Positions 16,423-24,140 of a stretch of 41,980 bases of DNA are shown one piece after another. Every line of letters begins with the position of its first letter. Position 1 is the stretch's first letter. Below the pieces are notes generated by a model. That model did no database searches. It worked only from the letters and a program-made list of their open reading frames with translations, and was not told the origin of the DNA. Both the position numbers and the translations under genes were made by a program. Source of the stretch: a virus; IMG/VR virus record IMGVR_UViG_3300036715_004491, positions 1-41,980 of that record; one strand, 5' to 3'.

Positions 16423-16454
16423 CGCTGCAGGGTAGGCCCTTGTCATGGCGTGCG

Positions 16455-16473
16455 CCATCCCCCATCAGAGTGA
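16455..16473 (-). promoter_or_regulatory. Copy 1 of the 19-bp TCACCCG motif (diverged)
   Basis: On the minus strand this reads TCACTCTGATGGGGGATGG, matching the other copies except in the left arm. It faces the small minus-strand frame at 16270-16422 and lies about 70 bp from copy 2. Confidence 0.4.
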
Positions 16474-16541
16474 GTTACAAAATGTCGCGCTTGATCTGAA
16501 ACTGGCCAGTGCCGCGCGCCAGCGTCGCCTGGCGGCCAATA

Positions 16542-16560
16542 TCACCCGAATGGGGGATGG
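16542..16560 (+). promoter_or_regulatory. Copy 2 of the 19-bp TCACCCG motif
   Basis: TCACCCGAATGGGGGATGG lies 73 bp upstream of the HipA-like gene. The core CCCG-N2-TGGGG is nearly palindromic, as expected for a dimeric regulator site. Confidence 0.45.
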
Positions 16561-16632
16561 GCCGATGGGCTGGACTGGTGCAGACTGAACGGGCGCAATG
16601 AAAAACATATTTCACGTAGGGAGCATCGCGTT

Positions 16633-17412
16633 TTGATCCAGCCACAGGCAACTATTCCGATACCAGGCATCTATCCTCTAATCATTCATCTCAACCCGCC
16701 TCAAAAGGGCAAGGACAACATTGGTATTGGATTTACCCAGCACAACGAACAATTCTTGCTGAAGGACGGAGGGCGCCTAGGGGCCGCGGAATTTGTTGGG
16801 GCTCGGGTGTGTGATGCATGCGGCATTCCCGCATGTCAGCCATCCATAGTGACAATTGAGCAGTTTGGCGTCCAACGTAACGTCTTTGGATCCCGTATAG
16901 AGTCAGGAGCCGCTTCCTTTGATCAGCTAAACATCGTTCAATGGCAGCAAGTGATGGCCATGTGCAGCAATCCAGACGTGTTCTCGGCACTGTTGGCGGT
17001 TGATCTTGCGCTCGGAAACGACGATCGGCATTGGAATAACTGGTTGATTCAGAACACGCAAACCCAAAGCGGGGCAAATTCCTTCAGGTTCCGTGCGATG
17101 GATTTCTCCAGAAGTTGGCCGGTCACCCATCCGGCCCAACATCCTTTGGCTCACAATAGCCCCAACACTTGGACTGCCGCAAAGGAATGGAGCCTAATGG
17201 GGGTTGCTTTCAATCAGACGGTGTTTTTTGATACCTGTGCAAAAATTGGTAGCTTGAGCGTTGGCTGGCTTCGCGGACATGCGATGCAGCAGCTATCTGG
17301 CGTGCTGATCAGTCCGGCTGAAGTTGAGCACTATTGTCAGTGGTGGGAACATCACTTTAAAGCTCAGGTCATTGAAGCGATTTACTCACTGGAAAACGGA
17401 GTGTGGCCATGA
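16633..17412 (+). CDS. HipA-like kinase, first gene of a two-gene unit
   Basis: 259 residues from a TTG start. It matches the short HipA-like kinase family. FLLKDGG supplies the likely ATP-binding Lys44, LGNDDRHWNNWLI (128-140) is the catalytic loop, and AMDFSRSW supplies the metal-binding Asp157. The N-terminal subdomain of full HipA is missing, as usual for this family. HipA kinases phosphorylate proteins and can stop growth; the target here is unknown. The stop overlaps the DUF3037 start (ATGA), so the pair is co-translated. No HipB-like antitoxin is present. A defence or toxin-antitoxin role is inferred. Confidence 0.8.
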   Translation: MIQPQATIPIPGIYPLIIHLNPPQKGKDNIGIGFTQHNEQFLLKDGGRLGAAEFVGARVCDACGIPACQPSIVTIEQFGVQRNVFGSRIESGAASFDQLNIVQWQQVMAMCSNPDVFSALLAVDLALGNDDRHWNNWLIQNTQTQSGANSFRFRAMDFSRSWPVTHPAQHPLAHNSPNTWTAAKEWSLMGVAFNQTVFFDTCAKIGSLSVGWLRGHAMQQLSGVLISPAEVEHYCQWWEHHFKAQVIEAIYSLENGVWP

Positions 17413-18227
17413 ATACGACATACAGTTACGTCGTCCTTCGCCTTGCCGTCGATCAGATGCGGGGTGAAGTTATAAACGTGGGAATCGTGTTGCTTGGCGA
17501 TGGTCAAAAGGCACGCGCAATAATGATGGCGACCCTCAATAAGTTGCGAGCAATTGATGCCTCTTGGACGAGTCAGAAGCTTTATGCGTGGGCTGAAAAC
17601 GTCAATGCAATTCTCAGGCACTACGACACGGTCAGTGGAAAGGTCAAGGCGCTGGAAAGGTTTGGATTTTGCGAGTCGAACTCTGTTGGAATGTTTACTG
17701 CAAACACCGACGAAGAATTGGCGAAGCAGTTGGCCCGGATAAAGGCCACCTATGTATCAAACCGACCGGCAGAACACCAGCCTAAGCGGGAAAAGCGAAC
17801 TCGACTCCAAACTGCCATGCGTGAACAGTTCAAACGCATGCAGGTTATGGGTGAAACGGTTGACGACATCGCCGAGCACCTTGTTGTTTCCAATGTGCCC
17901 GTCGCCAGCTATCCAGAATTGAAGTCCGATTTCGTCTACAAGAACGGTACATACCGCGTTACACAGACGCTGGATTACCACGTCGCGCCCGACTCCCTGC
18001 ACAACAAGTTGATGGAGGCATGCGTGAAGAGCACCGCAGCCGAGTTGGCCATGAAGGAGTATGGCCCAGATACGCGGCGCCTTGCCGTGGTGGACATACC
18101 GGAAGGTTACCTCGATGCCACCGACAGCCATCTGGATCTGCTAGTTGCACAGGGCTTTGAGGTGTTTCATTTCAACAGCCCGCAAAGCATGACCGATTAT
18201 CTCGCGGCTGCCGTGCCGACTCATTGA
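17409..18227 (+). CDS. DUF3037 protein, partner of the HipA-like kinase
   Basis: 272 residues from the ATG at 17409, overlapping the kinase stop. The N-terminus TYSYVVLRLAVDQMRGEVIN fits the DUF3037 family, which is often encoded beside short HipA-like kinases. The middle is basic and helical (REKRTRLQTAMREQFKRMQV). The C-terminal half looks like an additional alpha/beta domain. Function is unknown; it may be the substrate, activator or neutraliser of the kinase. A strong terminator follows 20 bp after the stop, so the operon ends here. Confidence 0.8.
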   Translation: MNTTYSYVVLRLAVDQMRGEVINVGIVLLGDGQKARAIMMATLNKLRAIDASWTSQKLYAWAENVNAILRHYDTVSGKVKALERFGFCESNSVGMFTANTDEELAKQLARIKATYVSNRPAEHQPKREKRTRLQTAMREQFKRMQVMGETVDDIAEHLVVSNVPVASYPELKSDFVYKNGTYRVTQTLDYHVAPDSLHNKLMEACVKSTAAELAMKEYGPDTRRLAVVDIPEGYLDATDSHLDLLVAQGFEVFHFNSPQSMTDYLAAAVPTH

Positions 18228-18246
18228 AAGTGGCCGATCATCATCA

Positions 18247-18268
18247 AACCCGCTTCGGCGGGTTTTTT
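18247..18268 (+). terminator. Rho-independent terminator of the kinase/DUF3037 unit
   Basis: AACCCGC (18247-18253), loop TTCG, GCGGGTT (18258-18264) and a run of T to 18268. Confidence 0.88.
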
Positions 18269-18370
18269 GTTGCCTTACCACCACCACCCTGTAACCCAAT
18301 AGGCATGCGGGTTCCCGCTAAATTCAGGTCGTAATTTGCAGGGTTAACCACCACCGTAGGTTTGACTAAA

Positions 18371-18389
18371 TCACCCGTTTGGGGGATGG
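18371..18389 (+). promoter_or_regulatory. Copy 3 of the 19-bp TCACCCG motif
   Basis: TCACCCGTTTGGGGGATGG lies 51 bp upstream of the chosen start of the Mrr-type nuclease. Its place before a gene is the same as for copies 2 and 4. Confidence 0.45.
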
Positions 18390-18439
18390 ATGCGCCAGCG
18401 TCCCGCTGTTACGGTCAACAGAAACAACTGGGAGTGAAT

Positions 18440-19288
18440 GTGGCCAGAAGAGGAAAGACCAGTCCGCTGGAAGACGTGTTCGAGTTGGTGGCGATGCTTC
18501 CGTGGTGGGCTGGCGTGGCAGCTGCCTTCGGCTTGTACATCGGCCTCCATGCCTATGCAAGCCAAGTCGCCATGCCAATCACGCCTGGTGTACAGCTGGG
18601 GCAATCGGTTTCGCAATCCATCTTCCGGACGCTGGCCAGCTTCTTCCAATACATCCTGCCGGCAGTCTGCCTGGCTGCCGCTGCGGCGTCGGCCTGGAAG
18701 GCGTCACAGCGCAAATCCCTGGCCAAGGGAGTCACCGCCAGCGGATCGGCCGCGTCGCTGGATGGCATGACCTGGCAGGAGTTCGAGCTCCTGGTGGGCG
18801 AGGCATTCCGGCAGAAGGGCTACAAGGTCCTTGAGCTTGGTGGCGCCGGCCCAGATGGCGGCGTTGACCTGGCGCTGACCAAGGGCAGCGAGAAGTTCCT
18901 TGTTCAGTGCAAGCAGTGGAAGGCCTTCAAGGTCGGCGTGGACGTGGTGCGTGAGCTCTACGGTGTCATGGCCGCCAAGGGTGCTACGGGTGGCTTTGTC
19001 GTCACGTCTGGCAAGTTCACGGCCGACGCCCAGGAGTTCGCCAGGGGCAGGAATGTCACGCTGGTGGACGGCGACAGGCTCATTTCCATGCTGCAGGCAG
19101 CACGGGCGGGGATCAGAAAGGGCGCTTCTGCGACTGGTGCGCAGGTAGGGTCGGGCGCATCGGCGCCAGCCTGCCCGGCGTGTGGATCCGCCATGGTCAA
19201 GCGGGAGGCGAAGCGGGGCGCCAATGCCGGCAATGCGTTCTGGGGATGCTCCACATATCCCAAGTGCAGAGGAACTGTGCCGATTTAG
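18440..19288 (+). CDS. Membrane-anchored Mrr-type restriction endonuclease with zinc finger
   Basis: 282 residues. The GTG at 18440 is chosen because GGGAG lies 6 nt upstream; the frame is open further upstream, but those starts run through motif copy 3. Two transmembrane segments (about 16-38 and 64-87) are followed by an Mrr-type nuclease core. D143 in GPDGGVDL and Q156-x-K158 in VQCKQW are the expected catalytic residues. At the C-terminus CPACG (245-249) and CSTYPKC (270-276) form a topoisomerase-type C4 zinc finger. Mrr-family enzymes cut modified or foreign DNA. Membrane anchoring suggests action at DNA entry, which is inference. It is a single gene. Confidence 0.8.
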   Translation: MARRGKTSPLEDVFELVAMLPWWAGVAAAFGLYIGLHAYASQVAMPITPGVQLGQSVSQSIFRTLASFFQYILPAVCLAAAAASAWKASQRKSLAKGVTASGSAASLDGMTWQEFELLVGEAFRQKGYKVLELGGAGPDGGVDLALTKGSEKFLVQCKQWKAFKVGVDVVRELYGVMAAKGATGGFVVTSGKFTADAQEFARGRNVTLVDGDRLISMLQAARAGIRKGASATGAQVGSGASAPACPACGSAMVKREAKRGANAGNAFWGCSTYPKCRGTVPI

Positions 19289-19377
19289 CGCGCCGTCCCC
19301 GCGATTGCCCTGTCACCTCTCAAGTGGCATTTTTGATCGGACCGCACACCAATCGTGATTCGGGCCAACGCCACGGC

Positions 19378-20772
19378 CTACTTCCCGCTCAAAGCAAACT
19401 CCTTCCAAGCCGCCTCGAACGCCACAAGTGCTGGCCCGGATGCCTGCACACCTGCAAAGTAGGAGCCGATGACTTCCTTGCTTTGGGCCGATGCCGGAAA
19501 TCCGACATCGTGGGTAACGTCTTGCGCCAAGTCTCCAATCGGATCGTTTCGGCCTACTTGTTGCTCCAACCACCGGTGGAAGTCGCTGCGCGCGGCTTCC
19601 TTTGCCTCGCGTGAAGCCAGGGCGGCGGCGGCGAGTATGTTGATGGCGCTGGCAGGTCGGCGGGTGTTGACCTTGTTCTCAGCCGGGGTACGCTGCCAGG
19701 CATTAAGTGAGCTGAAGTAACGAGCCTCGCTCGCGCCCGGGTGCTCCCCCTCAAAGTGGTCGGACGCCACAAACATGTCGCAGTGGGCGCAGTAGTAGTG
19801 ATCTTGGCTGCCCTCGACCTGATCACCGTGCACATAGTGACGATCCGGATTTGCATCACGCCCATGGACGTTATCGAAGAAGTTCAGCGAAACCCGCACA
19901 TTCAATGAACCATAACGCTGTTTGATTTTCGCCAGAACCGACTCGTCTGCTCCTGTGTCAGAGAAGTCAAAGATGTAGCCATAGACCACGTCTTCGTGGC
20001 CCTCAATCTCCTGGACATGGGCGTCCACCAACTGGTCGGCCTCGTCAATCTCTAGGCCCAACTCGTCAGCGAGTGCTTCGGCGAGACTGACCTTCGGCCG
20101 GCGGTCATCCCGCTCCTCGTCGTCAAGCCCCCAATCCAGCTGCGCATGCTCAACATGGCAAGTCACGTTGAACATGCTGCGTCCTTGGCGTGCAAGCCAC
20201 AGCCTGGCCTCGACGTCGATGCGGTGACCGCTGTATGGGCGCTCCAGATCGACCTCCATTGCGACATGGCCTTCGATTGTGATTGCGAGTCCGTCACCGG
20301 CGTCGTCACCCGCAACAGGCAAATCATTCCACTCAATGTCGAACGGCAGATAGATCTCCCTGATACCGCCGTTGTTCGTGACCGCCATTTGGCCAGCCGT
20401 ATTGCCGTCATTCAAGACTGCATCCTGTACCAAGTTTCGCAGCGCCTCCTCGAAGTCGTCCAAAGAGTCGTGGATGCCAATGCCAGGCAATTTTTTTGAA
20501 AACGCATCATCCAAGATCGCAATCAGGTCTTGGGACTTATGCGGCATCTGCAAGCCGGTGGCACGCCTCAGCAGCGTCGCTATGTCGAGTACGACGTGAC
20601 TGCCCTGGTGAAGCGCCTGTTTTGCATCTCTGGATGCTTGCCAGGCTGCAAGGCTGTTGTAACCCAACGCCGCGGCGGTGCATTGCTGCGCTTGGCTGAG
20701 TTTTATGGGAGTGGCTGACGCGGCGGTGTTGCTGCGAATCGCATAGGCGATGCCGGAAATGTCGATGTTCAT
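19378..20772 (-). CDS. Hypothetical protein with a CCHH zinc site, 464 aa
   Basis: The start at 20772 has GGAG 11 nt upstream. The first 50 residues (KLSQAQQCTAAALGYNSLAA) resemble a short helical motif at the N-terminus of various uncharacterised plasmid and chromosomal proteins. The middle is acidic and mixed alpha/beta (residues about 120-300). C328-x2-C331, H339 and H344 look like a zinc-binding finger (CAHCDMF, DHFEGEH). The C-terminus is an alanine-rich helix. No enzyme motif is visible. It is convergent with the Mrr-type gene, with no clear terminator in the 89-bp gap. Confidence 0.7.
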   Translation of the reverse strand: MNIDISGIAYAIRSNTAASATPIKLSQAQQCTAAALGYNSLAAWQASRDAKQALHQGSHVVLDIATLLRRATGLQMPHKSQDLIAILDDAFSKKLPGIGIHDSLDDFEEALRNLVQDAVLNDGNTAGQMAVTNNGGIREIYLPFDIEWNDLPVAGDDAGDGLAITIEGHVAMEVDLERPYSGHRIDVEARLWLARQGRSMFNVTCHVEHAQLDWGLDDEERDDRRPKVSLAEALADELGLEIDEADQLVDAHVQEIEGHEDVVYGYIFDFSDTGADESVLAKIKQRYGSLNVRVSLNFFDNVHGRDANPDRHYVHGDQVEGSQDHYYCAHCDMFVASDHFEGEHPGASEARYFSSLNAWQRTPAENKVNTRRPASAINILAAAALASREAKEAARSDFHRWLEQQVGRNDPIGDLAQDVTHDVGFPASAQSKEVIGSYFAGVQASGPALVAFEAAWKEFALSGK

Positions 20773-21099
20773 GCAAATCTCCAATTTGGCACGGGACGTT
20801 CGAGCGCTTATTCGTTCCGCGCCATGCGAGATGCATGGGGGGACAAAGCGATGGGAGGTAACCGGTGTAGCGCTGCGGACAGCACTTGTCTTGTGTGAGC
20901 CGCTCGAAGCTCAGGCGGACGCCTTGGTCGAGATCATAGCGGAAACCTGCATGTAGCGTTTCTGAATGTCGGAAGTTGTCCAAAAAGCAAATAAAAGTAT
21001 AAAAGTTGTACCGTTAAGGAATTTATGCCACAATGCACCCATGATTCACATGGTGCAAAAAATGACAACAGTGAGATTTCTAAAAGCTGGAGTTGAGCT
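20773..21099. promoter_or_regulatory. AT-rich left boundary region of element 2 with inverted repeat
   Basis: 327 bp without a supported gene. The part from about 20970 is clearly richer in A/T than its surroundings. TGCACCCATG (21034-21043) and CATGGTGCA (21049-21057) form an imperfect inverted repeat suited to a repressor site before the DUF4224 gene. The transition from host-like to phage genes lies here. I see no tRNA sequence or duplicated att core. Confidence 0.45.
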
Positions 21100-21357
21100 G
21101 TGACGCCCTGGTACACAGACCAAGAGATTGACGACCTCTGCGAAGGCCTGATCAACAACGCGGCCAAGGTGCGGTACCTGCGGAGCATGGGCCTCACGGT
21201 CATGCGCAAGCCCAATGGCAAGCCCCTGCTTATGCGGGCCCACGCGGACTTGATCCTGGCGGGTTTGCCCAGCGCTCCGGCGCCTACTGACACCGAGGCG
21301 AGGACCGGCGCGCAGCCCAACCTGGCCGGGTTGATTGCCCAATTTAAAAAGGGGTGA
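21100..21357 (+). CDS. DUF4224 family protein
   Basis: 85 residues from a GTG with GGAG 10 nt upstream. The N-terminal part (YTDQEIDDLCEGLINNAAKV, then RYLRSMGLTVMRKPNGKPLL) is characteristic of DUF4224, a small phage protein usually found next to integrase genes. A second member is encoded at 24117-24335 on the other strand. Here no integrase follows. Function is unknown; the basic RKPNGKP segment suggests DNA contact. Confidence 0.75.
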   Translation: MTPWYTDQEIDDLCEGLINNAAKVRYLRSMGLTVMRKPNGKPLLMRAHADLILAGLPSAPAPTDTEARTGAQPNLAGLIAQFKKG

Positions 21358-21431
21358 AATTGCATGAAAACCACGTCTGCACTTACAGATCGCGCGCTCA
21401 ATGGCACGGCGCGCGGGATGGCTTGCTATGA
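21354..21431 (+). CDS. Possible coupling mini-gene, 25 aa
   Basis: A GTG at 21354 overlaps the DUF4224 stop (GTGA). The 25-codon frame ends at 21431, overlapping the next ATG (ATGA). The arrangement could pass ribosomes from one gene to the next. The peptide has no recognisable pattern and may not be functional. Confidence 0.3.
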   Translation: MKLHENHVCTYRSRAQWHGARDGLL

Positions 21432-21700
21432 GTGAACTAAACCGCCAGCAACTTTGCGCCGCCCTGAGCATCAGCGAGTCCACTGTCAGGCGTCTGGAAC
21501 TGAGTGGGCTGCCATGCACGCCGGTGGGCATCCGATCCAAACGGTACGACCTGGAGGAGTGCAAGGCCTGGCAGAAGGTGAATCAGGGGCAATTTGGTAC
21601 GACAAAACGTGCTGTAAGCACCTCGGCACTATGGTCGGTGGACAAACAATTCACCGAAGCCTGCCGGAGAGTGAAATTGCGGGTGATGCCCAGTGTTTGA
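21428..21700 (+). CDS. Small helix-turn-helix protein, excisionase-like
   Basis: 90 residues. LNRQQLCAALSISESTVRRL is a helix-turn-helix. It is followed by GIRSKRYDLEECKAWQ, the wing pattern of MerR/excisionase-like phage proteins. The ATG at 21428 overlaps the stop of the preceding mini-frame. It may be an excisionase or control protein; with no integrase left in the element the partner is lost. Confidence 0.65.
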   Translation: MSELNRQQLCAALSISESTVRRLELSGLPCTPVGIRSKRYDLEECKAWQKVNQGQFGTTKRAVSTSALWSVDKQFTEACRRVKLRVMPSV

Positions 21701-21712
21701 GGACCAAACGAA

Positions 21713-21937
21713 ATGACAGTCGACGAATTTGAATCAGCGATCGCCACGCTTGGCTGGAAGGGCAGCGATTTCTGCCGCGCCGCCGGCGTTGGCAGCAACA
21801 CGGTCAGCCGGTGGCGTAACCACCATGTGCCGATCCCACTCTGGGTGGACAAATTTCTTGGCATGGCCATCGAGGTCAAGCGGCTGCACGACAAGTTTCT
21901 GATGCCGGGCAAGGGCCCGATCGAACCCGACGCCTGA
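21713..21937 (+). CDS. Cro/CI-like helix-turn-helix regulator, 74 aa
   Basis: TVDEFESAIATLGWKGSDFC, AAGVGSNTVSRWRN and VPIPLWVDKFL give the typical five-helix small repressor layout. It lies before the small-gene array and may control it. The design resembles the HTH protein at 11145-11474 of element 1 but lacks its acidic tail. Confidence 0.7.
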   Translation: MTVDEFESAIATLGWKGSDFCRAAGVGSNTVSRWRNHHVPIPLWVDKFLGMAIEVKRLHDKFLMPGKGPIEPDA

Positions 21938-22019
21938 GCGGTTCTCAGGCAAATAGCGGGGCTGGAGAGGGCGGCAACCCAATCCAACCCCTGACCAAAA
22001 TCAAAACGGGAGTTTGAAA

Positions 22020-22334
22020 ATGGCTGAGGTGAATGTAATCGACAGTGCCGCTGTGGGACATGCCGGCATGTTGTTCGAAGAAATTGCGCATGTCGCGTGC
22101 TTGGTTGATGAGCTTTGCTTCCATGGGGCCACATTCGGTGACAGTGCCGAAAAGTACGAGGTGCAGATGCGCATCGTGCGTGGCATGGTTCAACGCATTG
22201 GTTGGATGGCTGATCTGGGAACCGGCAAGGTTGACGGTACCGGTGAGGCGTCAATAAAGGGAGGGGCTGAGCACTGGATGGTCAACCCGGCCTATGCGCG
22301 AAGCCTGACCGCAGTGGAGGTGTCCCATGTCTGA
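22020..22334 (+). CDS. Small-gene array, gene 1 (104 aa)
   Basis: The start at 22020 has GGGAG 7 nt upstream; the leader resembles that at 280-301 in element 1. The helical product is paralogous to 23507-23806. Both contain LFEEIA, a VxGMVxRIGWxADxGT stretch and a C-terminal AEWM/EHWM-NPAY/SPSY segment. It ends in EVSHV because the next gene's GAGGTG and ATG lie within its last codons (overlap ATGTCTGA). Function unknown. Confidence 0.7.
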   Translation: MAEVNVIDSAAVGHAGMLFEEIAHVACLVDELCFHGATFGDSAEKYEVQMRIVRGMVQRIGWMADLGTGKVDGTGEASIKGGAEHWMVNPAYARSLTAVEVSHV

Positions 22335-22728
22335 ATACAACTTCATGAAGGGCAAGGCGCTGGCCGCCGCCATGGCGCTGGAAGTCAGCAGCGCGTTTGA
22401 AAATCCCGGGCGCGAGCTCGTGGCCGATTACCGCGCTGGCGATCATGTCGTGCCGCAAGACGACTTCACACGCAAGTATCTGCAGGCCGTCCTGGCGAGT
22501 CCGGATCTCCTTGGCGGATTTTCTGCAGGCCTGACCCAACTGCTCCAAGAGGGCTTTGACCGAACGGGCGGGATTCCCCAAGGTGTCGCTGCAGCCTCAT
22601 TCGAGGCGTGTCATTATCTCCTTGGCGAAGACGGCAACCGGTACACGGCGCCGCCATTGCAGGTGCAGCTCCGTGAGTTCGGCCTGCATGACCTGGCAGC
22701 AATGCGCAAGGAGGTGGCCCATGGCTGA
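22327..22728 (+). CDS. Small-gene array, gene 2 (133 aa)
   Basis: Closely related to the product of 299-748 of element 1 over nearly its whole length (FMKGKALAAAMA, GGFSAGLTQLL, EACHYLLGEDGNRYTAPPL). It is the most conserved cassette gene between the two elements. GAGGTG at 22317-22322 is its binding site, and it ends KEVAHG, overlapping the next gene by ATGGCTGA. No domain is recognised. Confidence 0.75.
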   Translation: MSEYNFMKGKALAAAMALEVSSAFENPGRELVADYRAGDHVVPQDDFTRKYLQAVLASPDLLGGFSAGLTQLLQEGFDRTGGIPQGVAAASFEACHYLLGEDGNRYTAPPLQVQLREFGLHDLAAMRKEVAHG

Positions 22729-22996
22729 GGCACTTCACAAAGGCATGGCGCTGTCATTCAGGACGAATGCGCACGCCGCCCTGGTGTTCACTGGCAGCCA
22801 AGAGCTGCAACGTTTCACTGAATGCACGTCCGTGCGCCTTGCGTCGTTGCTCCACATCTTGAAGCACGCCCACCCGCAGACTGACGATGGATTCATGGCC
22901 GACATGCTTGATATGGCCAACGACCTGGCCTACCAAGTGCAGCAGGCTGTGGAACTGGTTGGCTCCGGTGTTGAGACGGAGGTGACCCATGGCTAA
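22721..22996 (+). CDS. Small-gene array, gene 3 (91 aa)
   Basis: The start at 22721, not the upstream in-frame codons, is set by GAGGTG at 22711-22716 and the 8-nt overlap. Two predicted helices are separated by a DD-containing loop (LQRFTECTSVRLASLLHILK; ADMLDMANDLAYQVQQAVEL). It ends TEVTHG and overlaps the next gene by ATGGCTAA. Function unknown. Confidence 0.65.
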   Translation: MAEALHKGMALSFRTNAHAALVFTGSQELQRFTECTSVRLASLLHILKHAHPQTDDGFMADMLDMANDLAYQVQQAVELVGSGVETEVTHG

Positions 22997-23249
22997 ATCG
23001 GCATACGAAAATCTTTGTACCCAGGCGTACTTTCAAATCGAATCCATGTGCATGGCAATGCGGCAATTCGCGCGGTCACGCAGCGCTGATGAGTTGCCGC
23101 ACCTGGTGCAGAGTCTTGCCATTCGTATTGAGGAATTGAATGGTGCTTTGATGCATTCTGTTGGAGGGGAAGACGCCGACAATGTGGAAAACCTTCGTCA
23201 GGCAGTCTATGGCTCAAATGTCAATTTGGAGGTGGACCATGTCGCATGA
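22989..23249 (+). CDS. Small-gene array, gene 4 (86 aa)
   Basis: GAGGTG at 22979-22984 precedes the ATG. Helical product with a helix-loop-helix layout like its neighbours (SMCMAMRQFARSRSADELPH; LVQSLAIRIEELNGALMHSV). It ends LEVDHVA: here the overlap with the next gene is 11 nt (ATGTCGCATGA) rather than 8, the only departure in the array. Confidence 0.65.
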   Translation: MAKSAYENLCTQAYFQIESMCMAMRQFARSRSADELPHLVQSLAIRIEELNGALMHSVGGEDADNVENLRQAVYGSNVNLEVDHVA

Positions 23250-23514
23250 AGGTGCCCCACAACAAACGCCAGCCGAGCAGGTCATCGACAAACTGGATCG
23301 GTACGATATTGCCAGGGATGCGGCCTTGGACATCGATGTCCTGGTGAATCTGCTCAGAAAGCAAACCCGAGCATCCCGCGACCCAGAAGAACTGGAACTG
23401 CTGTTGGTTGCATCGTTCCACCACATGATCTCGTTGAACAACGTGGTCCTGTGCGCCCTCAGTGGCGACAACAGGCTGACGGTTGACGAGATGAAGGAGG
23501 TGGTCCATGGCTGA
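23239..23514 (+). CDS. Small-gene array, gene 5 (91 aa)
   Basis: The start at 23239 follows GAGGTG at 23229-23234. Two long helices are predicted (ALDIDVLVNLLRKQTRASRD; ELELLLVASFHHMISLNNVV). The end DEMKEVVHG resembles the end of the element 1 cassette gene (AEMKEVAHG). That fits exchange of gene ends within the array. Function unknown. Confidence 0.65.
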   Translation: MSHEGAPQQTPAEQVIDKLDRYDIARDAALDIDVLVNLLRKQTRASRDPEELELLLVASFHHMISLNNVVLCALSGDNRLTVDEMKEVVHG

Positions 23515-23806
23515 GAGACAGAACCACATCGCAATTCAACTTTTCGAGGAAATCGCTGCAGTCGCGCTCGACGTGCGCGGCCTGGGCATGCTTCCCGAAG
23601 ATCGCAACATGCACATCAACTCGGCGCTGATGCACTCCATTGTTGGCATGGTGAACCGGATCGGCTGGCTCGCCGACATGGGCACCATGGAACTGGGTGG
23701 CCTGGCTACCCTGGGCGCAGATCCGGCCGAGTGGATGCTGTCACCGTCGTACCACGCCGCGAAGGCGATTGAGCAACAAACCGCCAGGGAGGTGACCCAT
23801 GGCTGA
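23507..23806 (+). CDS. Small-gene array, gene 6 (99 aa)
   Basis: Paralogous to array gene 1 (22020-22334), sharing LFEEIAxVA, MVxRIGWxADMGT and a similar tail, which points to duplication within the array. GAGGTG at 23497-23502 precedes the ATG. It ends REVTHG and overlaps the last gene by ATGGCTGA. Confidence 0.7.
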   Translation: MAERQNHIAIQLFEEIAAVALDVRGLGMLPEDRNMHINSALMHSIVGMVNRIGWLADMGTMELGGLATLGADPAEWMLSPSYHAAKAIEQQTAREVTHG

Positions 23807-24044
23807 TTCTCAAGTTTCGCGGAAGGACTCCCGCGGCGCGCTGGCGCCTCTGGTCCGTGGCAACGACGCACGGTGCGGGACGTACTGGGCCGAGGATGAA
23901 GCCGGGTCAGAGCAGCTGGAGGATGGGCCGACCTACGTCGTGATTGGACGTGGCGCGCCGGACGACAAGCTGCAGAAGTTGGCGCAACGCCATGGATTCA
24001 CCGTCGAGCAGCTGCAGGCTTTCAGGGATTCACGGGTGCCGTAG
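23799..24044 (+). CDS. Small-gene array, gene 7, end gene shared with element 1
   Basis: 81 residues, close to 741-1007 of element 1 (LVRGNDARC, YWAEDEAGSEQ, DGPTYVVIGRGAPD, LQAFRD). GAGGTG at 23789-23794 precedes it. As in element 1 it closes the array. After its stop lies a large inverted repeat that may end transcription. Function unknown. Confidence 0.75.
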   Translation: MADSQVSRKDSRGALAPLVRGNDARCGTYWAEDEAGSEQLEDGPTYVVIGRGAPDDKLQKLAQRHGFTVEQLQAFRDSRVP

Positions 24045-24080
24045 AGCCTGAGAAAACCTGTGTTTGTCCGGTGATCGATT

Positions 24081-24140
24081 GGCCCGGTATGTGGGTTGGC
24101 AACAGCATTCAAATGCTCAGTGCACACCCCATATCGGGCC
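24081..24140. terminator. Nested inverted repeat between convergent operons
   Basis: GGCCCGGTATGTGGG (24081-24095) pairs with CCCCATATCGGGCC (24127-24140) with one wobble and one bulge. Inside it lies a second perfect repeat, AGCATT (24104-24109) with AATGCT (24112-24117). It separates the small-gene array from the convergent DUF4224 gene, whose last codons enter it. A two-way terminator is the simplest reading, although no T-run follows. A recombination or protein-binding site is the alternative. Confidence 0.45.
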
